In this document: positions 1 through 5,919 of the stretch, piece after piece
Layout: every line of letters starts with the position of its first letter
Position numbering within the stretch: position 1 is the stretch's first letter
Assembly (NCBI GenBank): GCA_934201655.1
Contig: CAKPXD010000090.1
Coordinates: 1 to 5,924, forward strand
DNA: 5,924 nt
DNA from: an uncultured Streptococcus sp.
GTDB lineage: Bacteria; Bacillota; Bacilli; Lactobacillales; Streptococcaceae
Direction: 5' to 3'
Program-made: the position numbers and the translations under genes
The notes under the pieces: generated by a model
Told to the model about the DNA's origin: nothing
Databases searched by the model: none
The model's input: the letters and a program-made list of their open reading frames with translations, nothing else

Positions 1-560
1 ACCTAGCGCAGCATATCCAAAATTTTAAAAATCCTGACTTACCAATTAAGGTAGTGGCAAACTTGCCTTACTATATCACGACGCCTATTCTCATGCACTT
101 GATTGAAAGTGGCATTCCTTTTAGTGAGTTTGTGGTCATGATGCAAAAAGAAGTGGCAGATCGTATCTCTGCTAAGCCAAATACCAAGGCTTACGGTAGC
201 TTGTCTATTGCTGTGCAGTATTACATGACGGCCAAGGTTGCCTTTATCGTACCTCGTACGGTATTTGTACCAGCACCAAATGTGGACTCAGCTATCCTGA
301 AAATGGTGCGTCGTCCAGAACCTGCTGTAGCAGTAAAAGATGAGAACTTCTTCTTTAAAGTCTCTAAGGCTAGTTTTACTCATCGTCGCAAGACCTTGTG
401 GAACAACTTGACAGGTTACTTTGGGAAGAACGAGGAAGTTAAGGATAAGTTGACCAAAGCACTGGACCAGGCTGGATTATCACCATCTGTACGTGGAGAA
501 GCACTTAGCTTAGAAGAATTTGCTAGTTTAGCAGATGCGCTTAAAGGACAAGGGCTCTAA
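1..560 (+). CDS. ksgA: 16S rRNA (adenine1518/1519-N6)-dimethyltransferase, 5' end cut off by window
   Basis: The C-terminal about 185 residues of KsgA/RsmA, the SAM-dependent enzyme that dimethylates two adjacent adenines in the loop of helix 45 of 16S rRNA during late 30S assembly. The reading frame is open from the left edge (first full codon at base 3), so the GTG at 54 is an internal valine and not the start. The family is usually about 290 residues, so roughly 105 are missing, including the SAM-binding glycine-rich motif. Visible hallmarks are the catalytic NLPY motif (bases 60-71, followed by YITTPI), the [12 protein letters not shown] segment, FTHRRKTL (375-398), and a C-terminal helical domain ending in the family pattern [14 protein letters not shown]. 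The stop TAA is at 558-560, one base before the rsgA start, which points to co-transcription and fits the shared role in 30S maturation. Identification is from motifs seen; the gene name is family knowledge. Confidence 0.96.
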   Translation, partial: LAQHIQNFKNPDLPIKVVANLPYYITTPILMHLIESGIPFSEFVVMMQKEVADRISAKPNTKAYGSLSIAVQYYMTAKVAFIVPRTVFVPAPNVDSAILKMVRRPEPAVAVKDENFFFKVSKASFTHRRKTLWNNLTGYFGKNEEVKDKLTKALDQAGLSPSVRGEALSLEEFASLADALKGQGL

Positions 561-561
561 G

Positions 562-1440
562 ATGCAGGGACAAATCATTAAAGCCTTGGCCGGCTTCTAC
601 TATGTGGAAAGTGATGGTCAGGTTTATCAAACACGCGCGCGTGGGAATTTTCGAAAAAAAGGCCACACACCCTATGTTGGGGATTGGGTAGATTTTTCTG
701 CGGAGGAGAACTCAGAAGGCTATATTTTAGAAATTCATGAACGAAAAAATAGTCTGGTTCGTCCACCCATTGTTAATATTGACCAAGCTGTTGTTATTAT
801 GTCCGTTAAAGAACCTGACTTTAATAGCAATTTATTGGATCGCTTCTTGGTTCTTTTAGAGCACAAGGGTATTCATCCTATCGTCTATATTTCAAAAATG
901 GACTTGTTAGAGGATAGGGGAGAACTGGATTTTTACGAGCAGACCTATCGTGCTATTGGTTACGACTTTGTGACTAGTAAAGAGGAACTCTTGCCCTTGT
1001 TGACAGACAAAGTGACAGTCTTTATGGGGCAGACAGGTGTTGGAAAGTCTACCCTCCTTAACAAAATTGCTCCTGACCTCAATCTAGAGACGGGAGAGAT
1101 TTCAGATAGTCTAGGCCGTGGTCGTCATACTACTCGAGCTGTTAGTTTTTACAACCTTAATGGAGGTAAAATCGCAGATACACCAGGTTTTTCGTCGCTA
1201 GATTATGAAGTATCAAGTGCTGAAGAGCTGAACCAGGCCTTTCCAGAGATTGCTAGTATCAGTCGAGACTGCAAGTTCCGTAGCTGTACCCATACCCATG
1301 AGCCGTCGTGTGCGGTCAAACCAGCAGTAGAAGAGGGCATCATTGCGAACTTCCGTTTTGACAACTACCTACAATTCCTCAGTGAGATTGAAAATCGTAG
1401 AGAAACCTATAAAAAAGTCAGCAAAAAAATTCCAAAATAA
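562..1440 (+). CDS. rsgA: Small ribosomal subunit biogenesis GTPase RsgA (YjeQ/YloQ family)
   Basis: A 292-residue circularly permuted GTPase that binds the 30S subunit, checks late maturation of the decoding region and releases assembly factors on GTP hydrolysis. An N-terminal OB-fold (about 1-65) precedes the GTPase domain, in which G4 (SKMD, 111-114) comes before G1 (GQTGVGKS, 156-163), G2 (RHTTR, 188-192) and G3 (DTPG, 206-209). This permuted order is diagnostic. A C-terminal zinc knuckle has ligands C237, C242, H244 and C250. All key residues are present and the length is normal. The start is ATG 562, one base after the ksgA stop, with a weak AAGGG (550-554) 7 nt upstream. An in-frame ATG at 535 would add nine residues (MRLKDKGSK) overlapping ksgA and looks less likely. 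The protein ends in a lysine-rich tail that may help RNA contact (inference). Confidence 0.97.
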   Translation: MQGQIIKALAGFYYVESDGQVYQTRARGNFRKKGHTPYVGDWVDFSAEENSEGYILEIHERKNSLVRPPIVNIDQAVVIMSVKEPDFNSNLLDRFLVLLEHKGIHPIVYISKMDLLEDRGELDFYEQTYRAIGYDFVTSKEELLPLLTDKVTVFMGQTGVGKSTLLNKIAPDLNLETGEISDSLGRGRHTTRAVSFYNLNGGKIADTPGFSSLDYEVSSAEELNQAFPEIASISRDCKFRSCTHTHEPSCAVKPAVEEGIIANFRFDNYLQFLSEIENRRETYKKVSKKIPK

Positions 1441-1444
1441 GGAG
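1439..1444 (+). promoter_or_regulatory. Shine-Dalgarno site that fixes the rpe start
   Basis: AAGGAG, with its first two bases shared with the TAA stop of rsgA (1438-1440), lies 6 nt before ATG 1451. It selects this ATG over upstream in-frame codons such as ATG 1343, which lies inside rsgA and lacks family-like residues after it. The overlap of stop codon and SD suggests that ribosomes finishing rsgA can restart at rpe (inference). Confidence 0.85.
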
Positions 1445-1450
1445 AAACCT

Positions 1451-2107
1451 ATGTCTCAATACAAGATTGCTCCGTCAATTCTGGCAGCAGATTATGCCAA
1501 CTTTGAACGTGAAATTAAACGCCTAGAAGCAACTGGGGCAGAATACGCCCATATCGATATCATGGATGGTCACTTTGTACCTCAGATCAGCTTTGGTGCA
1601 GGTGTAGTCGAAAGTCTTCGTCCTCATAGCAAGATGGTCTTTGATTGCCATTTGATGGTATCAAATCCCGAACATCATTTAGAAGACTTTGCGCGTGCAG
1701 GTGCAGACATCATCAGCATTCACGTAGAGGCAACACCTCATATCCATGGCGCTCTTCAAAAGATTCGTTCTCTCGGTGTTAAACCTTCGGTCGTCATCAA
1801 TCCTGGTACTCCTATTGAGGCGATTAAACATGTCCTTCATTTGGTTGACCAAGTATTAGTCATGACGGTTAATCCTGGTTTTGGTGGTCAAGCCTTTCTA
1901 CCTGAAACCATGGATAAGATTCGTGAGTTGGTTGCCCTTCGTGAGGAAAAAGGCTTGAACTTTGAAATCGAAGTCGATGGTGGTATTGATGACCAAACCA
2001 TTGCTCAAGCCAAAGAAGCTGGCGCTACAGTTTTTGTAGCGGGATCTTATGTCTTTAAGGGAGATGTCAATGAACGAGTGCAAGCCCTCAGAAATCAACT
2101 GGGCTAA
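1451..2107 (+). CDS. rpe: Ribulose-phosphate 3-epimerase
   Basis: A 218-residue cytosolic TIM-barrel enzyme that interconverts D-ribulose 5-phosphate and D-xylulose 5-phosphate in the pentose phosphate pathway. The N terminus has the family APSILAAD segment (7-14). Metal and acid-base residues are in place: H34 and D36 in HIDIMDGHFVP, H67 in DCHLMV, and D176 in EVDGGI. Phosphate binding is by the VNPGFGGQ loop (140-147) and by AGS at 197-199. The length is typical, with no truncation or missing catalytic residue. The start is ATG 1451, 10 nt after rsgA, behind a good AAGGAG. The last 38 nt also encode the beginning of thiN in another frame. Neighbouring thiN makes the cofactor of transketolase, which uses xylulose 5-phosphate; that link between the two genes is inference. 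Confidence 0.98.
   Translation: MSQYKIAPSILAADYANFEREIKRLEATGAEYAHIDIMDGHFVPQISFGAGVVESLRPHSKMVFDCHLMVSNPEHHLEDFARAGADIISIHVEATPHIHGALQKIRSLGVKPSVVINPGTPIEAIKHVLHLVDQVLVMTVNPGFGGQAFLPETMDKIRELVALREEKGLNFEIEVDGGIDDQTIAQAKEAGATVFVAGSYVFKGDVNERVQALRNQLG
2057..2063 (+). promoter_or_regulatory. Shine-Dalgarno site inside rpe that fixes the thiN start
   Basis: AAGGGAG lies within the codons for F202-K203-G204 of Rpe, 6 nt before ATG 2070. It makes 2070 the best thiN start. In-frame ATG 2064 is too close to it, and ATG 2049 lies upstream of it. Confidence 0.75.
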
Positions 2108-2732
2108 AGCTGCAGTTTTTGCAGGGGGAGACCGCGGTCACTACCGGACAGATTTTGACTGTTTTGTCGGTGTAGATCGAGGCTCACTCTGGATATTGGA
2201 AGAAGAACTTGCTCTTGCTTTAGCAGTTGGGGATTTTGATTCTGTGACTGTAGAAGAACGTCAGTTGATTCAAGAACGTGCCCAACACTTTGTCCAAGCT
2301 CAGCCAGAGAAGGATGATACCGATCTGGAACTAGCACTTTTAACGATTTTTGAAAAAAATCCTCAGGCTCAGGTGACCATTTTTGGTGCCCTAGGTGGTC
2401 GCATCGACCATATGCTGGCTAATGTCTTTCTGCCTAGCAATCCTAAATTGGCGCCCTATATGCGTCAAATAGAGATTGAGGATGGGCAAAACTTGATTAG
2501 CTATTGCCCAGAAGGGACCAGTCAGCTAGAACCACGTTCGGACTATGATTATCTTGCTTTTATGCCCGTGAGGGATAGTCAGTTGACTATTATCGGAGCC
2601 AAGTATGAATTGACTGAGGCGAATTTTTTCTTTAAGAAAGTTTACGCTTCTAACGAATATATAGATAGGGAAGTTTCGATGACTTGCCCAGATGGCTATG
2701 TAGTCGTACTGCATAGCAAGGACAGGAGATAG
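2070..2732 (+). CDS. thiN: Thiamine pyrophosphokinase
   Basis: A 220-residue enzyme that transfers pyrophosphate from ATP to thiamine, giving thiamine diphosphate and AMP. It supplies the cofactor of transketolase and related enzymes. The catalytic domain (about 12-130) shows GVDRG (34-38), GDFDS (54-58), KDDTD (81-85) and GALGGRIDH (106-114), whose acidic residues bind Mg-ATP. The C-terminal beta-rich thiamine-binding domain (about 140-215) contains IGAKYEL and the SNEYI segment (194-198). Length and motifs are normal for bacterial TPK. ATG 2070 is chosen for its SD; the first ten residues (MNECKPSEIN) precede the conserved fold. The start overlaps the rpe end by 38 nt, and the stop TAG 2730-2732 is one base before rmuC, so translation of the three genes is probably coupled (inference). 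No thiamine riboswitch is visible near it, which fits a salvage enzyme embedded in a housekeeping operon. Confidence 0.95.
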   Translation: MNECKPSEINWAKAAVFAGGDRGHYRTDFDCFVGVDRGSLWILEEELALALAVGDFDSVTVEERQLIQERAQHFVQAQPEKDDTDLELALLTIFEKNPQAQVTIFGALGGRIDHMLANVFLPSNPKLAPYMRQIEIEDGQNLISYCPEGTSQLEPRSDYDYLAFMPVRDSQLTIIGAKYELTEANFFFKKVYASNEYIDREVSMTCPDGYVVVLHSKDRR

Positions 2733-2733
2733 G

Positions 2734-3990
2734 ATGGAGATTATATTACTACTGTTACTAATTGCTAACCTAGCCGGCCTCTTTCTTATTTGGCAAAGGC
2801 AGGATAGGCAGGAGAAATACCTGACCAAAAGTTTAGAAGACCAGGCAGATAACCTTTCAGATCAGTTAGATTATAGATTTGAGCAAGCCAGACAGTCTAG
2901 TCAACTTGACCAAAAAAATCTAGAAGTGGTTGTTAGCGACCGTTTGCAGGAGGTGCGAATCGAATTGCACCAAGGTCTGACCCAGGTTCGACAGGAGATG
3001 AATGAAAACCTCCTCCAAACCAGAGATAAGACTGACCAACGACTACAGGCCTTGCAGGAGTCAAATGAGCAACGTTTAGAGCAGATGCGCCAAACGGTCG
3101 AGGAAAAGTTAGAAAAGACCTTGCAGACACGCTTGCAAGCGTCTTTCGAGACAGTTTCCAAGCAATTGGAATCTGTCAATCGCGGCCTTGGAGAAATGCA
3201 GACGGTTGCCCGTGATGTCGGCGCTCTTAATAAGGTCTTATCTGGTACAAAAACTCGAGGAATTCTAGGAGAATTACAACTGGGACAGATTATTGAAGAT
3301 ATCATGACACCTGCCCAGTATGAACGAGAATTTGCAACGGTTGAAAACTCTAGTGAACGTGTGGAATACGCCATCAAGTTACCTGGACAAGGTGACCAGG
3401 AATATGTCTATCTACCGATTGATTCTAAGTTTCCACTGGCAGATTATTACCGTCTGGAAGAAGCCTATGAAGCAGGTGACAAGGACGAGATTGAGCGCTG
3501 TCGTAAGTCTCTCCTAGCAAGCGTCAAGCGTTTTGCTAAGGATATTAAGAGTAAGTACCTGGCGCCACCTCGGACAACCAATTTTGGAGTCTTGTTTGTT
3601 CCGACAGAAGGTCTTTACTCAGAAATCGTTAGAAATCCGATTTTCTTTGATGACTTGAGACGGGAAGAGCAGATTATCGTTGCGGGACCAAGTACCTTGT
3701 CAGCCCTTCTTAACTCCCTATCGGTCGGCTTCAAGACTCTGAATATCCAAAAGAGTGCTGACCATATTAGCCAAACTCTAGCCAACGTCAAAACCGAATT
3801 TGGCAAGTTTGGTGGCATTCTGGTTAAAGCGCAAAAACACCTCCAACATGCCACTGGTAATATTGATGAATTGTTAAACCGACGTACTTCAGCTATTGAG
3901 CGAACTCTCCGACATATTGAATTGTCAGAAGGTGAGCCTATGCTTGATTTGCTCCAGTTCCAAGAAGATGAGGAAGAATATGAAGATTAG
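2734..3990 (+). CDS. rmuC: RmuC family protein, membrane-anchored, with nuclease-like C-terminal domain
   Basis: A 418-residue protein. Residues 2-20 form a single hydrophobic segment (IILLLLLIANLAGLFLIW), probably a membrane anchor with the body in the cytosol. Residues about 25-150 are a long Gln/Glu/Arg/Leu-rich coiled coil containing exact 11-residue leucine spacing. Residues about 155-400 are the RmuC domain: RGILGELQLGQII (175-187), LPIDSKFP (227-234, with the acidic/lysine pair resembling PD-(D/E)XK nucleases), FVPTEGLY (288-295) and GPSTLSALLNSL (318-329). The tail is strongly acidic (EDEEEYED). E. coli RmuC limits inversion at short inverted repeats; a biochemical activity for this protein cannot be read from sequence. 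The start is ATG 2734 behind AGGAGA (2724-2729), one base after thiN. The 3' end overlaps cbf1 by 11 nt. The length is near the family norm. Confidence 0.95.
   Translation: MEIILLLLLIANLAGLFLIWQRQDRQEKYLTKSLEDQADNLSDQLDYRFEQARQSSQLDQKNLEVVVSDRLQEVRIELHQGLTQVRQEMNENLLQTRDKTDQRLQALQESNEQRLEQMRQTVEEKLEKTLQTRLQASFETVSKQLESVNRGLGEMQTVARDVGALNKVLSGTKTRGILGELQLGQIIEDIMTPAQYEREFATVENSSERVEYAIKLPGQGDQEYVYLPIDSKFPLADYYRLEEAYEAGDKDEIERCRKSLLASVKRFAKDIKSKYLAPPRTTNFGVLFVPTEGLYSEIVRNPIFFDDLRREEQIIVAGPSTLSALLNSLSVGFKTLNIQKSADHISQTLANVKTEFGKFGGILVKAQKHLQHATGNIDELLNRRTSAIERTLRHIELSEGEPMLDLLQFQEDEEEYED
3971..3976 (+). promoter_or_regulatory. Shine-Dalgarno site inside the rmuC acidic tail that fixes the cbf1 start
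   Basis: AGGAAG, part of the GAG-GAA-GAA codons of the RmuC acidic tail, lies 3 nt (7 nt if counted from its AGG core) before ATG 3980. In-frame ATG 3995 (MKKDELF) has no comparable site at good spacing, and ATG 3896 lies deep inside rmuC. Confidence 0.65.
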
Positions 3991-4921
3991 TCACATGAAA
4001 AAAGATGAACTGTTCGAGGGCTTTTACCTAATCAAATCAGCCGATCTGAGACAGACGCGTGCTGGGAAAAATTACCTAGCTTTCACCTTCCAAGATGATA
4101 GTGGAGAAATCGAAGGAAAGCTCTGGGATGCCCAACCTCATAACGTTGAGGCCTTTACTGCAGGAAAAGTTGTCCACATGCAAGGGCGTCGTGAAGTTTA
4201 CAACAACACTCCACAGGTAAATCAAATCACCCTTCGCTTACCTCAGCCTGGCGAACCCAATGACCCAGCAGACTTCAAGGTCAAATCACCAGTGGATGTT
4301 AAAGAAATCCGTGAGTACATGGCACAGATGATTTTCAAGATTGAAAATCCCATCTGGCAACGAATCGTTCGGGCCCTCTATACCAAATATGATAAAGAAT
4401 TTTATTCCTATCCAGCTGCAAAAACCAACCACCATGCCTTTGAAACAGGGCTTGCTTATCACACGGCAACTATGGTTCGTTTAGCAGAGGCAATTGCAGA
4501 TGTGTACCCACAACTCAATAAGAGCTTGCTCTATGCGGGAATTATGCTTCATGACCTGGCTAAGGTTATTGAGTTAACAGGTCCGGACCAGACAGAGTAT
4601 ACAGTGAGAGGAAATCTTATCGGCCATATCGCCTTGATTGATAGCGAGATTACCAAAGCGGTTATGGAACTTGGCATTGATGATACTCGAGAAGAAGTGG
4701 TGCTTCTGCGCCATGTGATTCTCAGCCACCATGGATTACTCGAGTATGGTAGTCCTGTTCGTCCTCGTGTGATGGAAGCTGAAATTATTCATATGATTGA
4801 TAATTTGGATGCGAGTATGATGATGATGTCAACAGCTCTGGCTCTTGTTGATGAGGGGGAAATGACCAATAAAGTCTTTGCAATGGACAATCGTTCCTTC
4901 TACAAGCCAAAATTAGACTAG
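3980..4921 (+). CDS. cbf1: 3'-5' exoribonuclease YhaM / Cbf1
   Basis: A 313-residue HD-domain exoribonuclease of the YhaM/Cbf1 family. An N-terminal OB-fold (about 13-90, including FTFQDDSGEIEGKLWD) is likely to bind nucleic acid. The HD phosphohydrolase domain (about 150-285) carries the metal ligands H161, H191-D192, H216, H250/H251 and an aspartate at D274 or D277. The name Cbf1 comes from a staphylococcal protein first found as a binder of a plasmid replication enhancer; later work on YhaM in streptococci describes trimming of RNA 3' ends by a few nucleotides, including ends left by intrinsic terminators, and effects on small RNA stability. I chose ATG 3980 because of the AGGAAG upstream and the 11 nt overlap with rmuC, which also suggests coupling. 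It is the last gene before terminator 4927-4967. All HD residues are intact and the length is typical. Confidence 0.96.
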   Translation: MKISHMKKDELFEGFYLIKSADLRQTRAGKNYLAFTFQDDSGEIEGKLWDAQPHNVEAFTAGKVVHMQGRREVYNNTPQVNQITLRLPQPGEPNDPADFKVKSPVDVKEIREYMAQMIFKIENPIWQRIVRALYTKYDKEFYSYPAAKTNHHAFETGLAYHTATMVRLAEAIADVYPQLNKSLLYAGIMLHDLAKVIELTGPDQTEYTVRGNLIGHIALIDSEITKAVMELGIDDTREEVVLLRHVILSHHGLLEYGSPVRPRVMEAEIIHMIDNLDASMMMMSTALALVDEGEMTNKVFAMDNRSFYKPKLD

Positions 4922-4926
4922 AAACT

Positions 4927-4967
4927 AAAAAAATGAGCTTTATTTAGACAATAAAGTTCGTTTTTTT
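4927..4967 (+). terminator. Strong intrinsic terminator ending the ksgA-cbf1 operon
   Basis: Six bases after the cbf1 stop, 4927-4944 pairs with 4950-4967 around the loop TAGAC (4945-4949). The stem has 18 pairs: seven A-U at the base, then an 11-pair core with two G-U wobbles (4934 with 4960, 4937 with 4957), and T7 at 4961-4967. The A7/T7 flanks look bidirectional. On the minus strand, however, the two wobbles become A-C mismatches, so the structure is better for + strand transcripts. No minus-strand gene reads into it within the window. Confidence 0.93.
4953..4965 (-). promoter_or_regulatory. PurBox-like PurR operator in the terminator descending arm
   Basis: Read on the minus strand this is AAAAACGAACTTT, matching the B. 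subtilis PurR consensus AWWWCCGAACWWT at 12 of 13 positions; the only miss is the first C of the CC. It lies 14 to 26 bp upstream of the purR -10 hexamer, across the -35 position. The ascending arm (4929-4941, + strand) is an inverted, degenerate copy matching 10 of 13, with 17 nt between the two core hexamers. The match is seen directly; binding and autoregulation are inference, supported by PurBox control of purR in B. subtilis. Confidence 0.55.
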
Positions 4968-4974
4968 GCTTTAG

Positions 4975-4985
4975 TGTGTTATAAT
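4975..4985 (+). promoter_or_regulatory. Extended -10 promoter of purR
   Basis: TGTGTTATAAT contains a perfect TATAAT (4980-4985) preceded by the TRTGn extension seen in Gram-positive SigA promoters. The hexamer 17 bp upstream (TTCGTT, 4957-4962) is a poor -35 and lies inside the terminator arm, so the promoter probably depends on the extended -10. Transcription is expected to start near 4991-4993, giving a leader of about 30 nt, with the PurR operator over the -35 region. Confidence 0.88.
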
Positions 4986-5022
4986 GAGAAAAAGACTAAT
5001 TAAAAAGAATGGTGAATAACTA

Positions 5023-5847
5023 ATGAAATTAAGAAGAAGTGATCGGATGGTTGTTATTTCCAATTATTTGATTAACAATCCATACAAATTAACCAGTCTC
5101 AATACCTTTGCGGAAAAGTATGACTCTGCCAAGTCTTCTATTTCAGAAGATATTGTCATTATTAAGCGCGCCTTTGAAGAAATTGAAATAGGCCATATTC
5201 AAACGGTGACAGGTGCTGGTGGTGGGGTTATTTTCACACCTTCTATCTCTACCCTTGAGTCCAAAACAATCATCCAAGAGCTTCGCGATAAACTTTCAGA
5301 GAGCGACCGCATTCTGCCAGGTGGCTACATTTATTTGTCTGATCTTCTTAGCACTCCAGCTATTTTGAAAAATATCGGTCGCATTATTGCTAAGAGCTTT
5401 ATGGACCAAAAGATTGATGCTGTTATGACGGTAGCGACCAAAGGGGTTCCGCTTGCAAATGCAGTAGCAAATGTTCTCAACGTACCTTTTGTCATTGTCC
5501 GTCGTGACTTGAAAATCACAGAAGGTTCAACTGTGAGTGTTAACTATGTTTCAGGTTCTAGCGACCGTATTGAAAAAATGTTCCTTTCAAAACGTAGCCT
5601 TAAAGCAGGAAGCCGTGTCCTGATTGTTGATGACTTCTTGAAAGGCGGAGGAACGATTAACGGTATGATTAGCCTTTTAACAGAGTTTGATTCTGAGTTA
5701 GCTGGTGTAGCTGTCTTTGCTGATAATGCGCAAGAAGACCGTGAACAGCAGTTTGACTATAAATCACTCTTGAAGGTTACTAATATTGATGTGAAGAACC
5801 AACAAATTGAAGTTGAAGTCGGGAACATCTTCGAAACAGAAAAATAA
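5023..5847 (+). CDS. purR: Purine operon regulator PurR (PRPP-responsive)
   Basis: A 274-residue Gram-positive PurR, unrelated to the LacI-type PurR of E. coli. An N-terminal winged helix-turn-helix (about 1-74) opens with MKLRRSDRMV and has the conserved SAKSSISEDIVIIKRAF segment (35-51) and a glycine-rich wing (TGAGGGV, 63-69). A type I phosphoribosyltransferase-like domain (about 75-274) carries the PRPP-binding signature VLIVDDFLKGGGTI (199-212). In this family the domain binds PRPP as a signal of purine demand and is not thought to catalyse transfer. B. subtilis PurR represses, whereas L. lactis PurR activates purine genes; which applies here cannot be read from sequence. The start ATG 5023 has GGTGA at 5011-5015, 7 nt upstream, and starting any later would cut into the conserved N terminus. 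The gene has its own promoter and a PurBox-like site, so it is probably autoregulated (inference). Confidence 0.97.
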   Translation: MKLRRSDRMVVISNYLINNPYKLTSLNTFAEKYDSAKSSISEDIVIIKRAFEEIEIGHIQTVTGAGGGVIFTPSISTLESKTIIQELRDKLSESDRILPGGYIYLSDLLSTPAILKNIGRIIAKSFMDQKIDAVMTVATKGVPLANAVANVLNVPFVIVRRDLKITEGSTVSVNYVSGSSDRIEKMFLSKRSLKAGSRVLIVDDFLKGGGTINGMISLLTEFDSELAGVAVFADNAQEDREQQFDYKSLLKVTNIDVKNQQIEVEVGNIFETEK

Positions 5848-5864
5848 GAGAGAATAAGATGCTT

Positions 5865-5896
5865 AAAGGTTGGAACTTTCGTCCCAGCCTTTCTTT
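5865..5896 (+). terminator. Hairpin after purR, probable weak intrinsic terminator
   Basis: Bases 5865-5876 pair with 5881-5892 around the loop TTTC (5877-5880). The 12-position stem has one G-U wobble (5870 with 5887) and one A-C mismatch (5874 with 5883). The U-rich run is short and broken (TTTCTTT, 5890-5896), so it may terminate only partly and let some purR transcript continue into the next gene. Its GGTTGG/CCCAGCC arms resemble terminator hairpins often seen in Mitis-group streptococci (recalled, not checked). Confidence 0.7.
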
Positions 5897-5909
5897 GATA
5901 ATGAATATG

Positions 5910-5915
5910 AAGGAG
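5910..5915 (+). promoter_or_regulatory. Shine-Dalgarno site for a gene starting at the right edge
   Basis: AAGGAG lies 4 nt before ATG 5920. The spacing is short but usable, and the SD is a perfect six-base match, the strongest in the last 80 bases. Confidence 0.55.
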
Positions 5916-5919
5916 CCCT

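Noticed and set aside
54..56. GTG as a possible ksgA start
   Set aside because: The same frame is open to the left edge with KsgA-like residues before it, and the GTG sits immediately before the catalytic NLPY motif, so it is internal.
408..436. TTGACA inside ksgA as a possible internal promoter
   Set aside because: No -10-like hexamer occurs at 16-18 bp spacing, and the sequence there is G-rich.
654..660. Run of seven A inside rsgA as a possible frameshift or slippage site
   Set aside because: The zero frame continues through a full-length, motif-complete RsgA, and no downstream stimulatory structure or useful alternate frame was seen.
1000..1028. TTGACA inside rsgA with TATGGG 17 bp downstream
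   Set aside because: The -10 matches only in its first half, has no TG extension, and lies in the codons leading into the conserved G1 motif.
2526..2828. 100-codon open frame on the minus strand across the thiN-rmuC junction
   Set aside because: It is antisense to two well-supported genes, with no family motif and no translation signal.
2901..3377. 158-codon open frame on the minus strand opposite rmuC
   Set aside because: It lies entirely antisense to the coiled-coil coding region, its product is rich in Ser, Cys and Arg with no recognisable fold, and it has no promoter or SD that I can see. It is a by-product of rmuC codon use.
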